Below are positions 26,779-36,300 of a stretch of DNA of 59,109 bases, piece after piece. Below the pieces are notes generated by a model. The model made no database searches. It saw only the letters and a program-made list of their open reading frames with translations, and was not told where the DNA came from. Source of the stretch: CPC320 sp002684375 (GTDB lineage Bacteria > Pseudomonadota > Alphaproteobacteria > Rhodobacterales > Rhodobacteraceae); the NCBI GenBank assembly GCA_965662545.1, contig CBFIHZ010000024.1, positions 1 through 59,109 of the forward strand, written 5' to 3'. The position numbers and the translations under genes were made by a program. Position 1 is the first letter of the stretch; each line of letters opens with the position of its first letter.

Positions 26779-26811
26779 CGGCTTCACCCCGAAAATATCG
26801 TTGTGAAGCCG
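26779..26811. repeat. Perfect 9-base inverted repeat
   Basis: CGGCTTCAC (26779-26787) and GTGAAGCCG (26803-26811) flank a 15-base AT-rich spacer. The arms are perfect. It lies between the decayed XRE gene and the nrdJ end. It could be a protein-binding site or the end of a lost mobile element; no copy was noticed elsewhere in the window. Confidence 0.5.
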
Positions 26812-26909
26812 CTCAATGTACAGCCTATGCGTAGATAATGGGGTCAAGTTAGAACGACATGGGCAACCGATGGGTCACTTCACAAATCGGTAAGTTATAT
26901 TACTTTATC

Positions 26910-29171
26910 TCAACCACACTTCGAATGACCACAGGACCCGCAGGTCATACACCCTTCTTTCATCTGCATTTCATATGCACCACAACTGGGACAGGACGCC
27001 CCCCGCGGCGCGTCAAGATTGATGACCTGCGCTTTCGGATCGGCCTTCAGCGCCATGCCCTCACCTGCGAGAAACCCTGTCGCAACCATATGCTGTTCGA
27101 TCACACCACCGATGGCCGCCAAGATCGAGGGAATGTATTTGCCCTGTACCCAGGCACCGCCACGCGGATCAAACACCGCTTTCAGTTCCTCAACCACAAA
27201 TGAGACATCCCCCCCTCGACGGAACACCGCGCTGATCATCCGGGTCAACCCAACCGTCCAGGCAAAATGCTCCATGTTTTTAGAATTGATAAACACCTCA
27301 AAGGGCCGGCGGGCGCCATTGATCACCAGATCATTGACGGTGACATAAATGGCATGTTCGCTATTGGGCCATTTTAGTTTATAGGTATTCCCCTCCAGGG
27401 TTTGCGGCCGGTCCAACGGCTCGGACATATAAATAACATCGGCACCCTGATCCGCTTCGGGGGTGGCATCAGACGTCTCTGACACGCTGAGAACCGATCC
27501 CGTGACGGCGTTTGGCCGATAAGTGGTGCAGCCCTTGCAGCCCAGCGTGTACGCCTGAAGGTAGACATCCTTGAAAGTTTCGAAATCAATATCTTCCGGG
27601 CAATTGATGGTTTTAGAGATCGAGCTGTCGACCCATTTCTGCGCTGCTGCCTGCATTTTCACATGGTCTGCGGGCGCAAGGGTCTGGGCGTTGACAAAAT
27701 AATCGGGCAGAGCGACATCGCCAAATTTATCGCGCCACATCTGCACCGCATAATCGACCACCTCTTCCTCTGTCCGACTGCCGTCCTTTTGCAGCACCTT
27801 GCGACGGTAACTATAGGCAAAAACCGGCTCAATTCCCGAAGAGACATTGCCGGCATACAGGCTGATCGTGCCGGTTGGAGCAATCGACGTCAAAAGCGCG
27901 TTACGAATGCCATCGCGCCGGATGGCGTCGCGCACGTCCTCATCCATCAGTTGCATGGTACCGCTTTCCAGATAGGGCTCGGCATCAAACAGGGGAAACG
28001 CGCCCTTTTCCTTGGCCAGATCCACCGAAGCCAGATAGGCTGCACGGGCAATGGCATGCAACCATGCCTCGGTTTGCGCTGCTCCCGCGTCAGAGCCATA
28101 GCGCAGACCAACCATCAACAACGCATCTGCCAGTCCCGTCACCCCCAGCCCAATGCGCCGTTTGTTGCGCGCCTCTTGCGCTTGCGCCTCAAGCGGAAAT
28201 CTTGAGGTATCAACGACATTATCCATCATGCGGACTGCGGTTGCCACCAGATCCGTCAAAGCGGCGCTGTCAATTTCCGCCCCTGTCTCGAATGGCGTGG
28301 TCACCAATCGCGACAGGTTGATTGACCCCAACAAACAGGCCCCGTAGGGCGGCAGAGGCTGTTCTCCGCAGGGATTGGTCGCAGCGATGGTTTCACAGTA
28401 CCGTAAATTGTTGCTTTGATTGATCCGGTCGATGAAAATCACCCCCGGTTCGGCATACTCATAGGTCGAGCGCATGATTTTATCCCACAAACCGCGCGCA
28501 TCTACCGTCTGATACACTTTGCCGTCAAACTGCAAATCCCAACTGTCGCCGTTTTGGACCGCCGCCATAAAGGCATCACTGATCAGCACACTGACATTGA
28601 ACATCCGCAGCCGCGCAGCATCCGATTTAGCGTTTATAAAGTCTTCGATATCAGGGTGGTCACAGCGCAGGGTTGCCATCATTGCACCGCGCCTGCTGCC
28701 GGCGCTCATGATCGTGCGACACATTGCATCCCAGACGTCCATGAACGATAGCGGCCCGCTGGCGTCGGCAGCCACGCCTTTGACATCTGCTCCACTGGGC
28801 CGGATCGTGCTAAAATCATAGCCGATCCCACCCCCTTGCTGCATGGTCAGCGCCGCCTCGCGCAGCATATCAAAAATACCCGCCATATCATCAGGGATCG
28901 TGCCCATGACAAAACAGTTAAACAGCGTCACCTTGCGCGCTGTCCCGGCACCAGCAGTGATGCGCCCGGCTGGCAGAAATTTAAAATCTTCCAGTGCTGC
29001 GTAGAATTTTTCAGCCCAGATTTCTGGCGTCTGCTCGACCTTTGAAAGGTCCGTGGCGATGCGCCGCCAAGTATCCTCGATCGTCACATCCACCGGCGTA
29101 CCCTGAGCGGATTTAAAACGATATTTCATATCCCAAATCTGTTCGGCGATCGGGGCGGCAAAGCGTGTCAT
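26910..29171 (-). CDS. nrdJ: Vitamin B12-dependent (class II) ribonucleoside-diphosphate reductase
   Basis: A 753-residue class II reductase that makes deoxyribonucleotides with adenosylcobalamin and needs no oxygen. The radical site motif NPCGEQPLPPYGACLLGSIN at 266-285 holds the Cys268 and Glu270 pair; an upstream redox Cys86 is in TLFNCFVMG. The C-terminus carries a zinc-ribbon-like CPSCGAYEMQMKEGCMTCGS with several cysteines for reduction by thioredoxin. AAGGA lies six bases before ATG 29171. It diverges from the DUF1489 gene. The 122-base upstream gap is too short and lacks the features of a cobalamin riboswitch. Confidence 0.95.
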   Translation of the reverse strand: MTRFAAPIAEQIWDMKYRFKSAQGTPVDVTIEDTWRRIATDLSKVEQTPEIWAEKFYAALEDFKFLPAGRITAGAGTARKVTLFNCFVMGTIPDDMAGIFDMLREAALTMQQGGGIGYDFSTIRPSGADVKGVAADASGPLSFMDVWDAMCRTIMSAGSRRGAMMATLRCDHPDIEDFINAKSDAARLRMFNVSVLISDAFMAAVQNGDSWDLQFDGKVYQTVDARGLWDKIMRSTYEYAEPGVIFIDRINQSNNLRYCETIAATNPCGEQPLPPYGACLLGSINLSRLVTTPFETGAEIDSAALTDLVATAVRMMDNVVDTSRFPLEAQAQEARNKRRIGLGVTGLADALLMVGLRYGSDAGAAQTEAWLHAIARAAYLASVDLAKEKGAFPLFDAEPYLESGTMQLMDEDVRDAIRRDGIRNALLTSIAPTGTISLYAGNVSSGIEPVFAYSYRRKVLQKDGSRTEEEVVDYAVQMWRDKFGDVALPDYFVNAQTLAPADHVKMQAAAQKWVDSSISKTINCPEDIDFETFKDVYLQAYTLGCKGCTTYRPNAVTGSVLSVSETSDATPEADQGADVIYMSEPLDRPQTLEGNTYKLKWPNSEHAIYVTVNDLVINGARRPFEVFINSKNMEHFAWTVGLTRMISAVFRRGGDVSFVVEELKAVFDPRGGAWVQGKYIPSILAAIGGVIEQHMVATGFLAGEGMALKADPKAQVINLDAPRGASCPSCGAYEMQMKEGCMTCGSCGHSKCG

Positions 29172-29293
29172 TGGCTATCCTTGCATAGGTTGCATCAGTC
29201 AGGCAGACATGAAAGATAGAATGAAGGCGGCCATAGGTCAACGTGCTATCAAAGCGCACGCCCGCCACTTTCGACTACATATAGGGGGTATGT

Positions 29294-29725
29294 ATGTCAA
29301 ATCACATACATATGGTAAAATTAAGTGTCGGCACTGAGTCGATAGAGGGATTGATCCACTGGCAGTCCATGGCGCGCGCCCAAGGCCCAGACGGCGCCCC
29401 AAGACATGTCACCCGCATGTGGCCGAAACAAGAACGCGCCCTGCTCAACGGTGGCAGTATTTATTGGGTGATCAAAGGGTTCATCCAATGCCGGCAACGC
29501 ATTGTCCGCCTCGACGAGGTATTTGGTCAAGATGGCATCCGACGCTGTGCAATTGTACTAGAACCAGAATTAATCCGCACCACCTCTGCCCCCAAACGGC
29601 CGTTTCAAGGCTGGCGCTATCTCAAGCCTGATGATGCGCCAATCGACCTGTCGCCAGAGCGCCAAGACGAGGATAGTCTGCCGGTTGAATTGGCCGGTGC
29701 GCTGGCCGATATCGGCATCCTTTAA
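29294..29725 (+). CDS. DUF1489 family protein
   Basis: A 143-residue protein of the DUF1489 family, widespread in alphaproteobacteria and of unknown role. Visible family features are HMVKLSVGTESIEGL near the start, HVTRMWPKQERALLNGGSIYW in the middle and PFQGWRYL towards the end. AGGGGG stands about five bases before ATG 29294. It diverges from nrdJ and is convergent with hisG, with only 17 bases between the two stops. Confidence 0.8.
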   Translation: MSNHIHMVKLSVGTESIEGLIHWQSMARAQGPDGAPRHVTRMWPKQERALLNGGSIYWVIKGFIQCRQRIVRLDEVFGQDGIRRCAIVLEPELIRTTSAPKRPFQGWRYLKPDDAPIDLSPERQDEDSLPVELAGALADIGIL

Positions 29726-29742
29726 GCCAAGTCACCCTAACG

Positions 29743-30435
29743 TCAAAGATCAAGCGTTTGGTACAACACGCTCAAGGTCTCCCGCTGGCTTTGACTGAAA
29801 CTGATATTTTGCGTCACAAAAAGTGTGGCCTGCGATTGCAAAATCAAACCATCCGACAAAAGTTTCAGGTGGTTTGCCTGCAGGGTTTCGCCGCTTGAGG
29901 TGATGTCAGCCACTGCTTCTGCGGTGAGGTTTTTCACCGTGCCTTCCGTGGCCCCCTGACTGTCAACAAGTTGGTAATCGGCCACCCCTGCTCTGCGCAA
30001 GAAATCGCGCACCAGACGGTGGTATTTGGTTGCAATCCGCAATCGAAATCCGTGATTGGCACGGAACGCTTCGGCCACAGCATCCAGATCATCCAATGTA
30101 TCGACATCAATCCAACAGCTTGGCACAGCAATAATTAAATCGGCGAACCCAAACCCCAACGGTGCCAATTCTTGAACTTTCTGATCCCAATTAATCAGCT
30201 TTTCACGGATCAAATCTGTGCCGGTCACCCCCAGATGGATACGCCCAGCCGCCAATTCACGCGGAATTTCCCCAGCCGACAACAACATCAGTTCGACACC
30301 TGCAACGCCCGCAACCGATCCGGCATATTCGCGTTCAAGCCCGGTGCGGCGCAGAGTTACCCCACGGTCACCAAACCATGAAAACGTTTTCTCCATCAAT
30401 CTGCCTTTGGAGGGTACACCAAGTTTAATACTCAT
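29743..30435 (-). CDS. hisG: ATP phosphoribosyltransferase, short form (catalytic subunit)
   Basis: A 230-residue short-form HisG, which carries out the first step of histidine synthesis (ATP plus PRPP) and needs HisZ. Family features are KLGVPSKGRLMEKT, LGVTGTDLIREK and the PRPP-binding LVDSQGATEGTVKNLTA. The regulatory C-terminal domain of the long form is absent, as expected when hisZ is present. The ATG overlaps the hisZ stop as ATGA (30432-30435). Confidence 0.95.
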   Translation of the reverse strand: MSIKLGVPSKGRLMEKTFSWFGDRGVTLRRTGLEREYAGSVAGVAGVELMLLSAGEIPRELAAGRIHLGVTGTDLIREKLINWDQKVQELAPLGFGFADLIIAVPSCWIDVDTLDDLDAVAEAFRANHGFRLRIATKYHRLVRDFLRRAGVADYQLVDSQGATEGTVKNLTAEAVADITSSGETLQANHLKLLSDGLILQSQATLFVTQNISFSQSQRETLSVLYQTLDL

Positions 30436-31517
30436 GCGTCTGCCCCCAAGTTCAGCATCAAGTCGGGACGAATTACCCCGCCCACAGCTGGAATTTCGCG
30501 CCCCTGCCCAAGACGCAGGGTCAGTGCATCATAGCGCCCGCCAAGGGCGACAGGGGGCAAATCAGAGCGCCCTTCGGCATAAAACCCAAAAACAAACCCG
30601 TCATAATATTCCATTGAGGTGCGCCCATAGCTGGCCTCAAAGTCAAGTGTCTCAACCGCAATACCCCGTGTCATGACCGCTGCCATTCGCGCCTCGAGCC
30701 GGTCCAGTGACGGTGTCAGCGCCGGCATTTGCGTCGCGATGTCGCGCAGCGATGCCAAGGCTTGAGGGACCCGGTCACGCACCTGCAATATCGCATCCAG
30801 CAAATCAACTTCTGCGTTCGAAAGCGGATCTGCAATGGCGTCTTGGTGCAAGTGATCAATGCGGGTTTGGATAGCGTCACGACTGCGCAATCCAATCATC
30901 GGAGCTTCAATCGCAACACCGGTTTTTGCCGATAACAAAGCCCTGCGGCTTGCCGGCACCGGCTTGCGGCCCGAGAATTGCTCGAGCAGCGCTTTAAAGC
31001 GGTTGGGCCGCCAGACATGGCGCAGTAAAGCATGTTTGCGGGCATCGGTCGTCTGCAATCCGGCCACTGCGGCAGTAAGGATACCGATATCACCGGTGGC
31101 AGCACGCAAAGACAACCCGTGCAGGGCATTGTAAATTTGCACAAATACCTCGGCGTCAGCTGCGGCAGGGTTCTGGCGGTCAAAAATCTCATAGCCAACC
31201 TGAAAATACTCATTGGCCCGCGCCATATCATCTTGCTGCCGACGAAAAACCTCACCGGCATAGGTATAGCGTGCAGGCTCGGCCCCCTCCGCCATATGCA
31301 TCTGCACCACCGGCACAGTGAAATCAGGACGCAGCATCTGTTCGCCGCGCAACGGATCAGAGGTCACATAGGCGCGGGCGCGAATATCCTCGCCGTACAG
31401 GTCCAGCAATAAATCTGCAGGTTGCAAGATCGACGTTTCCAGCACCACGGCACCGGCGTTGATAAAACCGGCCTGTAACCGCAGCGCCTCGGCGCGTATA
31501 TCAGACCCGGCTATCAT
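30432..31517 (-). CDS. hisZ: ATP phosphoribosyltransferase regulatory subunit HisZ
   Basis: A 361-residue HisS-like protein without aminoacylation function. It shows class II synthetase core motifs (QMLRPDFTVPVVQMH, YTYAGEVFRRQ) and the C-terminal GGRYDALTLRLGQ motif, but is shorter than HisS and lacks its anticodon-binding domain. With short HisG it forms the hetero-octameric first enzyme of histidine synthesis and senses histidine. It begins within the hisS stop (ATGA) and ends within the hisG start, so all three genes are translationally linked. Confidence 0.93.
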   Translation of the reverse strand: MIAGSDIRAEALRLQAGFINAGAVVLETSILQPADLLLDLYGEDIRARAYVTSDPLRGEQMLRPDFTVPVVQMHMAEGAEPARYTYAGEVFRRQQDDMARANEYFQVGYEIFDRQNPAAADAEVFVQIYNALHGLSLRAATGDIGILTAAVAGLQTTDARKHALLRHVWRPNRFKALLEQFSGRKPVPASRRALLSAKTGVAIEAPMIGLRSRDAIQTRIDHLHQDAIADPLSNAEVDLLDAILQVRDRVPQALASLRDIATQMPALTPSLDRLEARMAAVMTRGIAVETLDFEASYGRTSMEYYDGFVFGFYAEGRSDLPPVALGGRYDALTLRLGQGREIPAVGGVIRPDLMLNLGADA

Positions 31518-33010
31518 CCGCGTTGCGACACCAAGATGTCACGTATTTTCGCCACCAGATCACTGCGCGGAATTTCAAACTGGCTGGGGCGCGCTTTCCA
31601 TTCTTCCAAGCTGGCTTCTTTGGCCATCTCGGCACCAAGAATCAGATCTTTTACCTGAATAACCCCGCGTTCTTTTTCTTCACCACCCTCGATCACGGCG
31701 ATAGGGGCATTGCGCCGGTCTGCATATTTCAACTGATTGCCAAAGTTTTTAGGGTTACCCAAATACACCTCGGCACGAATACCAGCCGCTCGCAATTCAG
31801 CCACGATGGTTTGATAATCTGCCATGCGGTCGCGATCCATCACCGTCACCACAACCGGACCCTGCGCCTGCGCGCCCATCCGACCTTTTTCACGCAAAGC
31901 TGCCAAAAGGCGGTCCACCCCAATCGAGACGCCTGTGGCCGGAACAGACTGGCCAGTAAAGCGCTTGACCAAATCGTCATAACGCCCGCCCCCGGCGACG
32001 CTGCCGAACTGCCTTTTGCGGCCTTTTTCATCCAGAATTTCAAATGTCAACTCGGCCTCAAACACCGGTCCTGTATAATAGCCTAGTCCCCGTACAACTG
32101 ACGGATCAATATCAATCCGGTCGGCCGCATAGCCTTGGGCCGCCAACAACTCGGCCATAGTTTCCAATTCCTGCACGCCCTCAATCCCCACCGGCGCGCC
32201 CTGCACCAAACCACCAAGCGTGGCGAGCGTCGCTTCGGCGGTGGGGGCTTTGGCTGTCATAAAAGCCATCACAATCTCTGCCTGTTCCGGACCGAGACCC
32301 GCACCGTCGGTAAAATCGCCACTGGCATCTTTGCGCCCCGCGCCAAGCAGTGCCCGCACGCCATCGAGGCCCAAGCGATCAAGCTTGTCGATAGCACGCA
32401 GCACAATGCCGCGTTCGGCGGCAAATTTCTCAGGATCAGACGGGTCGAGAACGCCTGCGACTTGCATGACCCCGTTGAGAACCTTGCGGTTGTTTACCCG
32501 CACAATGTAATCTCCGCGTGGTATGCCCGCGACCTCCAACGTATCCGACAACATCGCACAAATCTCAGCGTCCGCGGCGACACTCGCCGCCCCGACCGTA
32601 TCAGCGTCACATTGATAAAACTGGCGAAAGCGGCCCGGACCCGGCTTTTCATTGCGCCAGACTGGCCCCATCGCATACCGGCGGTACGGCAGCGGTAAAT
32701 CATTGCGAAACTGCGCATAGACCCGCGCCAAAGGCGCTGTTAAATCATAACGCAAGGCCAGCCAGTCGCCTTCATCCTCCTGCCAGGCAAACACGCCCTC
32801 ATTGGGCCGGTCGACATCGGGCAAAAACTTACCCAGCGCCTCGACGGTTTCCACCGCACTGGTTTCCAGCGCATCAAAGCCATAGCGATGATAGACCTGG
32901 GCGATATTTTGCAGCATCTCGCTGCGCGCGGTCACATCCGCGCCAAAATAATCGCGAAAGCCCTTTGGCGTCTCGGCCTTGGGGCGGGGTTGTTTTTTCA
33001 CTTTGGCCAT
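31514..33010 (-). CDS. hisS: Histidyl-tRNA synthetase
   Basis: A 498-residue class II aminoacyl-tRNA synthetase charging tRNA-His. After ETPKGFRDYFG come motif 2 (MGPVWRNEKPGPGRFRQFYQ), the histidine-A loop GLGYYTGPVFEAEL, GGGRYDDLVKRF and motif 3 (GVSIGVDRLLAAL), then the anticodon-binding domain. ATG 33010 (MAKVKKQPRPK) is the family-like start; the open frame extends further but with unrelated residues. It leads the hisS-hisZ-hisG operon and diverges from slyX. Confidence 0.95.
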   Translation of the reverse strand: MAKVKKQPRPKAETPKGFRDYFGADVTARSEMLQNIAQVYHRYGFDALETSAVETVEALGKFLPDVDRPNEGVFAWQEDEGDWLALRYDLTAPLARVYAQFRNDLPLPYRRYAMGPVWRNEKPGPGRFRQFYQCDADTVGAASVAADAEICAMLSDTLEVAGIPRGDYIVRVNNRKVLNGVMQVAGVLDPSDPEKFAAERGIVLRAIDKLDRLGLDGVRALLGAGRKDASGDFTDGAGLGPEQAEIVMAFMTAKAPTAEATLATLGGLVQGAPVGIEGVQELETMAELLAAQGYAADRIDIDPSVVRGLGYYTGPVFEAELTFEILDEKGRKRQFGSVAGGGRYDDLVKRFTGQSVPATGVSIGVDRLLAALREKGRMGAQAQGPVVVTVMDRDRMADYQTIVAELRAAGIRAEVYLGNPKNFGNQLKYADRRNAPIAVIEGGEEKERGVIQVKDLILGAEMAKEASLEEWKARPSQFEIPRSDLVAKIRDILVSQRG

Positions 33011-33169
33011 GGCTCGGGTCCCGTTCGATCTAATCGCGCCTGCGGTGTAGCCGACCCCTGCGCAAGGGGCAAGCGAACCAATCAGATCAATCGCCACAGT
33101 TGCGCTGGTCGTGCAAATAAAAAACCGGTAGACGGGAAAAGCCACCACAGCATAACGCGAGGGAAGACC

Positions 33170-33382
33170 ATGACCGATCACAACCGCTTGGAAGACCTCG
33201 AAAGCGCGGTTGCCCATCTGACACGTACGATTGAGGATTTGTCAGATATCACCGCCCGCCAACAAAGCGAGATCGACGGTCTCACCCGACGGGTACAAAT
33301 GTTAATGGAACGAGAGGCCGAGCGCGAGCAGGCCATGGGTGGTGGCGAGATCGTCGGCGACGGGCGTCCGCCGCACTGGTAG
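33170..33382 (+). CDS. slyX: SlyX family protein
   Basis: A 70-residue coiled-coil protein: RLEDLESAVAHLTRTIEDLS, then a second heptad stretch QQSEIDGLTRRVQML, ending in the typical DGRPPHW (the family ends PPHY/W). SlyX has no settled function. ATG 33170 with GAGGGAAG just upstream is clear; a longer frame exists but is not conserved. It diverges from hisS and is convergent with dnaE. Confidence 0.9.
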   Translation: MTDHNRLEDLESAVAHLTRTIEDLSDITARQQSEIDGLTRRVQMLMEREAEREQAMGGGEIVGDGRPPHW

Positions 33383-33394
33383 ACAGGCACAGTC

Positions 33395-36300
33395 TTAGAC
33401 TTCTTCGACCTCAACCACACCAACCAGACTTTTCAAAGCGCCTTTAATCTGGGGGTTAACCGGAAATTCTGCATGTAAATCAATATCAACCTCGCCTGGC
33501 AGAGACGGATCAAGAAGGCACAAGGTGACGGGGCCCCTGCCACCTGATTTGACCTCTTTACGGGCCTGCGCCAAGACCGAGGCAATGAACGAAATACTCT
33601 GAGCCTGTTCGACGAAAATTCGCAAACCCGCGCTGCCGGCATCTGCAACAGCGGCATCAATCGGCGCCACTGAGCGGCCAAGTAATTTCAGCTGATCACT
33701 TTCCAATGTGGCCTCGACGGTGATCACCACCTTTGCACCCGTCTCAAGATGGACCCGGGCGAGCTCGAGCGTGTCGGAAAACAAAGTCACCTCGTAGGCA
33801 CCGCTGGTATCGCTGAGCTGGGCAAAAGCAAAGCGGTTGCCCTTGGCCGATTTGCGCTCTTGGCGCCCCGCGACAATTCCGGCCATCTTAGCGACCATCG
33901 GGCCGCGCTCGGCTTTGGCGCGCACCTCATCCAGCGTCATCACACCCTTGCGCTTTAAGGCGGACATGTAATCATCAAGCGGGTGACCCGACAGGTAAAA
34001 TCCAACGGCTTTAAACTCTTCGTTCAGGCGCTCGGCAGGCAACCAGTCTGCCATTTGCATCAATCTTGGTTCTGGCAAGTCGTCACCAGCCTCGCCAAAC
34101 AGCGACACTTGATTAGAATTTTTTTGCTCGTGGATCGCTGCCGAGTAATTAACCAGCGCATCCAAGGCATCGAACACCTGTCGGCGATTTTTATTAAGCA
34201 CGTCGAAAGCGCCGGATCTGGCAAGCATCTCGAGCGGCCTTTTGCCAACCCGTTTCAAATCAACTCGTCTGGCCAGATCAAACAAGGTTACAAACGGCGT
34301 CTCACCGCGCCCTTCTGTAACCAGCCGCATGGCCTCAACTCCGACGTTTTTCAACGCACCAAGCGCGTAGACCAAAGCCCCCTGTGACACCGTAAACTGC
34401 GGCTGCGAGCGGTTCACACAAGGGGGCGTCCACGCCAGCGCCAATCCTTTGCGCACCTCTTCGAAATAAACCGCCAACTTATCAGTCAGATGGATATCAC
34501 AATTCATCACTCCGGCCATAAACTCGACCGGGTGGTTGGCCTTGAGCCAAGCGGTTTGGTAGCTGACCACCGCATAAGCCGCTGCGTGCGATTTATTGAA
34601 GCCGTAGTTGGCAAATTTTTCAAGCAGATCAAAGACATCACTGGCGGTTTTTTTGTCGACTCCGTTTGCAGCGGCACCCTTTTCAAATTTTGGGCGTTCC
34701 GCATCCATCGCCTCTTTGATCTTTTTACCCATCGCGCGGCGCAACAGATCGGCCCCACCGAGCGTATAGCCTGCCATCACCTGCGCAATTTGCATCACCT
34801 GTTCTTGATACACAATAATACCTTGGGTTTCTTCCAGGATATAATCGATCAGCGGGTGCACCGATTGACGTTCTTTGAGACCGTTCTTTACCTCGCAATA
34901 GGTTGGAATATTCTCCATCGGGCCTGGCCGGTACAAAGCCACTAGCGCCACGATATCTTCGATACAGGTGGGCTTCATGCGCTTGAGCGCATCCATCATC
35001 CCCGAACTTTCCACCTGAAACACCGCAACCGTTTTAGCACTGGCATACAGCCGATAGGAGGCCGCGTCATCCAGTGGAATTGCACCGATATCATCCACCG
35101 CCCCCTCGGCAGGCTGATAAAGCGTGGCCCCATCGGCGGCGATATGCAACGATCTACCACCAAGTTTGATCAGATCCATCGCATTTTGGATCACTGTGAG
35201 CGTTTTCAAGCCCAAAAAATCAAACTTGACCAATCCGGCCTGTTCAACCCACTTCATGTTAAACTGGGTGGCCGGCATATCCGAGCGTGGATCTTGATAG
35301 ATCGGCACCAACGCATCCAGAGGCCGGTCGGCAATCACCACACCGGCGGCATGGGTGGAGGCGTTGCGCAACAGCCCCTCGACCTGCTGGCCATAGGTTA
35401 AAAGTCGGTCCACCACCTCTTCGTTTTTAGCCTCTTCCCGAAGCCGCGGCTCGTCGGCAAGCGCCTTTTCGATACTGACCGGTTTAACCCCCTCAACCGG
35501 GATCATTTTTGACAGACGATCGACCTGCCCATAAGGCATTTGCAAAACGCGGCCAATATCGCGCACGGCGGCTTTTGACAACAAGGCACCAAAGGTGATG
35601 ATCTGACCAACCCGATCCCGCCCGTATTTTTGTTGCACATATTGAATCACCTCTTCGCGGCGATCCATACAGAAATCTATGTCAAAATCTGGCATTGAAA
35701 CCCGGTCAGGATTCAAAAACCGTTCAAACAGTAAGGAATAGCGCAACGGATCAAGATCGGTCACGGTCAGCGCATATGCCACCAGAGACCCCGCCCCCGA
35801 GCCTCGGCCCGGCCCGACGGGAATGCCGTGATCCTTGGCCCATTTGATGAAATCTGCAACGATCAGAAAATACCCGGGAAAGCCCATGGATTCGATGATG
35901 CCCAGTTCAAATTCGAGACGTTTATCATAGGCCTCAACACTGTCAGCATGGGGGATCACCGCCAGCCGTGCCTTTAGGCCGTCTTGCGCCTGCCGACGCA
36001 GCTCGGCGACCTCATTGTCAGCAAATTTCGGCAGGATCGGATCGCGCCGATAGGCCATGAAAGCACAGCGGCGGGCGATTTCGACGGTATTTTCAACCGC
36101 TTCAGGCAGGTCTGCAAACAGCGCAACCATTTCAGCAGGGCTTTTGAAATAATGCTGTGCTGTCAATCTGCGGCGCGCATCCTGCTGATCGACATAGGCC
36201 CCGTCGGCGATGCAAATCAATGCATCGTGCGCCTCGTACATTTTAGGATCGGGAAAATACACATCATTAGTGGCGACCACAGGCACGCCGTGATCATAGG

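Larger units (their letters stand above)
26115..26909. other. Intergenic region with a decayed regulator and inverted repeats
   Basis: About 800 bases without an intact gene. 26480-26661 holds a broken XRE regulator (own entry), 26779-26811 a perfect inverted repeat (own entry). Near the nrdJ end, ACCGAT and ATCGGT lie about 20 bases apart (26866-26891) and may form the nrdJ transcript's terminal hairpin. The rest is AT-rich with nothing recognisable. Confidence 0.5.

Noticed and set aside
29172..29293. Cobalamin riboswitch upstream of nrdJ
   Set aside because: Expected for a B12-dependent enzyme, but the gap is only 122 bases and no B12-box-like sequence was seen.
31523..32086. 187-codon plus-strand frame opposite hisS
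   Set aside because: Antisense shadow of hisS; no motif and no start site.
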